From contig CANPGX010000014.1 of NCBI GenBank assembly GCA_947573745.1, positions 1 through 12,489 on the forward strand: a stretch of 12,489 bases of DNA. The letters run 5' to 3'. Within the stretch, counting starts at the first letter, position 1. Every line of letters starts with the position of its first letter. Source of the stretch: an uncultured Erysipelotrichaceae bacterium (GTDB lineage Bacteria; Bacillota_I; Bacilli_A; Erysipelotrichales; Coprobacillaceae). The notes beneath the pieces are model-generated. The model saw only the letters and a program-made list of their open reading frames with translations, was not told the origin of the DNA and made no database searches. Shown here one piece after another: positions 11,604 through 12,489 of this stretch. Made by a program: the position numbers and the translations under genes.

Positions 11604-11632
11604 AGGAAAACCATGAAAGTTTTCCTTTTTTT
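11602..11632 (+). terminator. Terminator of the FMN-binding lipoprotein gene
   Basis: AAAGGAAAAC (11602-11611) pairs with GTTTTCCTTT (11619-11628) around loop CATGAAA, followed by T to 11632. The last two bases of the stop codon are in the stem. Confidence 0.9.
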
Positions 11633-11633
11633 A

Positions 11634-11666
11634 TTGCAATTTTCATCAATTTGACTATGATATACT
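11634..11666 (+). promoter_or_regulatory. Probable promoter of pncB
   Basis: An extended -10 TG-A-TATACT ends at 11666. TTGCAA at 11634-11639 is 16 bp from the overlapping alternative -10 TATGAT (11656-11661). Either gives a leader of about 13-18 nt; AAGGTGAT (11673-11680) is the Shine-Dalgarno. Confidence 0.5.
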
Positions 11667-11685
11667 ATTAAGAAGGTGATATTTT

Positions 11686-12489
11686 ATGAAAACGAGTGTT
11701 AATGATCAAAGAAATATGACATTAATGATGGACTTCTATGAATTAACGATGTCCTATAATTATTTTAAACTTGGTTGGAAAGATAAAATGGTTTATTTTG
11801 ATATGTTCTATCGTAAGAATCCTGACCAAGGAGGGTTTTGTGTTTTTGCCGGATTAGAACAATTGATTGATTGTATTGAACATTTTCATTTTAGTGATGG
11901 AGATATTGATTACTTACGTTCACTCAATAAGTTTGATGAGGATTTTTTACAGTATTTGAAATCATTATCGTTCCATGGAACCATTTGGTCTATGAAAGAA
12001 GGAACACCGGTATTTCCTAATGAGCCCTTGGTGACGGTCAAAGCCAATATTATTGAAGCACAGCTTTTAGAAACGATGTTGTTGCTGACCATTAATCATC
12101 AAACGCTCATTGCTACTAAAGCACGTCGTATTGTCCAAGAAGCATTAGGACGTCCTGTCTATGAGTTTGGTGCAAGACGGGCACATAGTTATGATGCGGC
12201 GAATTATGGTGCCAGAGCTGCTTATATTGGAGGGGTAGCAGGCACAGCAACAGTTTCCGCTGGACAGATGTTTGACATTCCTGTAGCTGGAACGATGGCT
12301 CATTCCTTTGTTCAGGCGCATGATAGTGAGTATGAAGCCTTTAAAGACTATGCACTCACTTATCCAGATAGTGCCTTTTTCTTAGTCGATACGTATGATA
12401 CTTTGAAAAGTGGGTTCCAAATGCCATCAAGGTGGCTAAAGAAGTCTTAGAACCTATGGGTAAACGTCTCAAGGGAATTAGATTAGATA
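11686..12489 (+). pseudogene. pncB: Nicotinate phosphoribosyltransferase, 3' end outside window, with a 1-nt frameshift
   Basis: The enzyme joins nicotinate to PRPP in the Preiss-Handler route of NAD salvage. Visible features fit the family: MMDFYELTMSYNYF at the N-terminus, FDMFYRKNP with FCVFAGLEQ, the GTP-x-FPNEP turn, YEFGARRAHSYDAA, GTATVSAGQ and GTMAHSFVQ with the probable catalytic His206, then FLVDTYDTLKSG ending at Gly243. The original frame then reads FQMPSRWLKKS and stops at 12448-12450. Reading from 12414 in the +2 frame restores VPNAIKVAKEVLEPMGKRLKGIRLD to the window end, which is clearly the true continuation. One G is missing from the run at 12412-12414. Full length would be about 480 aa, so nearly half is outside the window. 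A homopolymer miscall is as likely as a real mutation; if it is an error, this is a normal partial CDS. Confidence 0.9.

Noticed and set aside
1..12489. CRISPR arrays, insertion sequences, prophage or riboswitches
   Set aside because: No regularly spaced repeats, transposase, integrase or recognisable aptamer motif was seen on either strand.

Overview
The window is AT-rich and gene-dense. Nearly every gene lies on the + strand, Shine-Dalgarno sequences are strong (AAGGAG and AGGAGG types), and many genes end in a compact hairpin plus T-run terminator. Gene content and order (TPR-like protein, tig, lon, engB, recG, plsX, rnc) fit a low-GC Firmicute. My best guess is the Erysipelotrichia/Coprobacillaceae group, but this is inferred from style and synteny, not from a search. 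The order joins two neighbourhoods that are separate in Bacillus (ysoA-tig-clpX-lon-ysxC and recG-fapR-plsX-fab-acpP-rnc), without clpX, fapR, the fab genes or acpP.

Layout. 1-290: 3' end of a YfcE/MJ0936-type metallophosphoesterase and its terminator. 290-665: a self-contained transcription unit with a promoter flanked by 15-bp direct repeats, an 11-bp 5' hairpin, a 45-codon membrane-peptide ORF and tandem terminators. 664-1514: an AhpD/carboxymuconolactone decarboxylase-like gene with its own promoter and terminator. 1523-1681: a convergent minus-strand tRNA-Arg(UCU) with promoter, encoded CCA and terminator. 1759-7093: TPR-like gene, trigger factor, Lon and the ribosome-assembly GTPase EngB. 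7079-9131: recG, broken by an apparent 28-nt deletion that removes helicase motif V. 9149-10864: plsX and rnc, overlapping by 4 nt. 10896-11632: a small LysM protein and an FMN-binding lipoprotein. 11634-end: nicotinate phosphoribosyltransferase, cut by the window edge and carrying a 1-nt frameshift near 12414.

How the genes fit together. The core is housekeeping: nascent-chain folding (Tig), protein quality control (Lon), 50S assembly (EngB), fork repair (RecG, probably lost or unresolved here), phospholipid initiation (PlsX), dsRNA processing (RNase III) and NAD salvage (PncB). The most unusual parts are the small-peptide unit at 332-665, the two gene-breaking lesions in recG and pncB, and a recurring design in which the stop codon lies inside the terminator stem.
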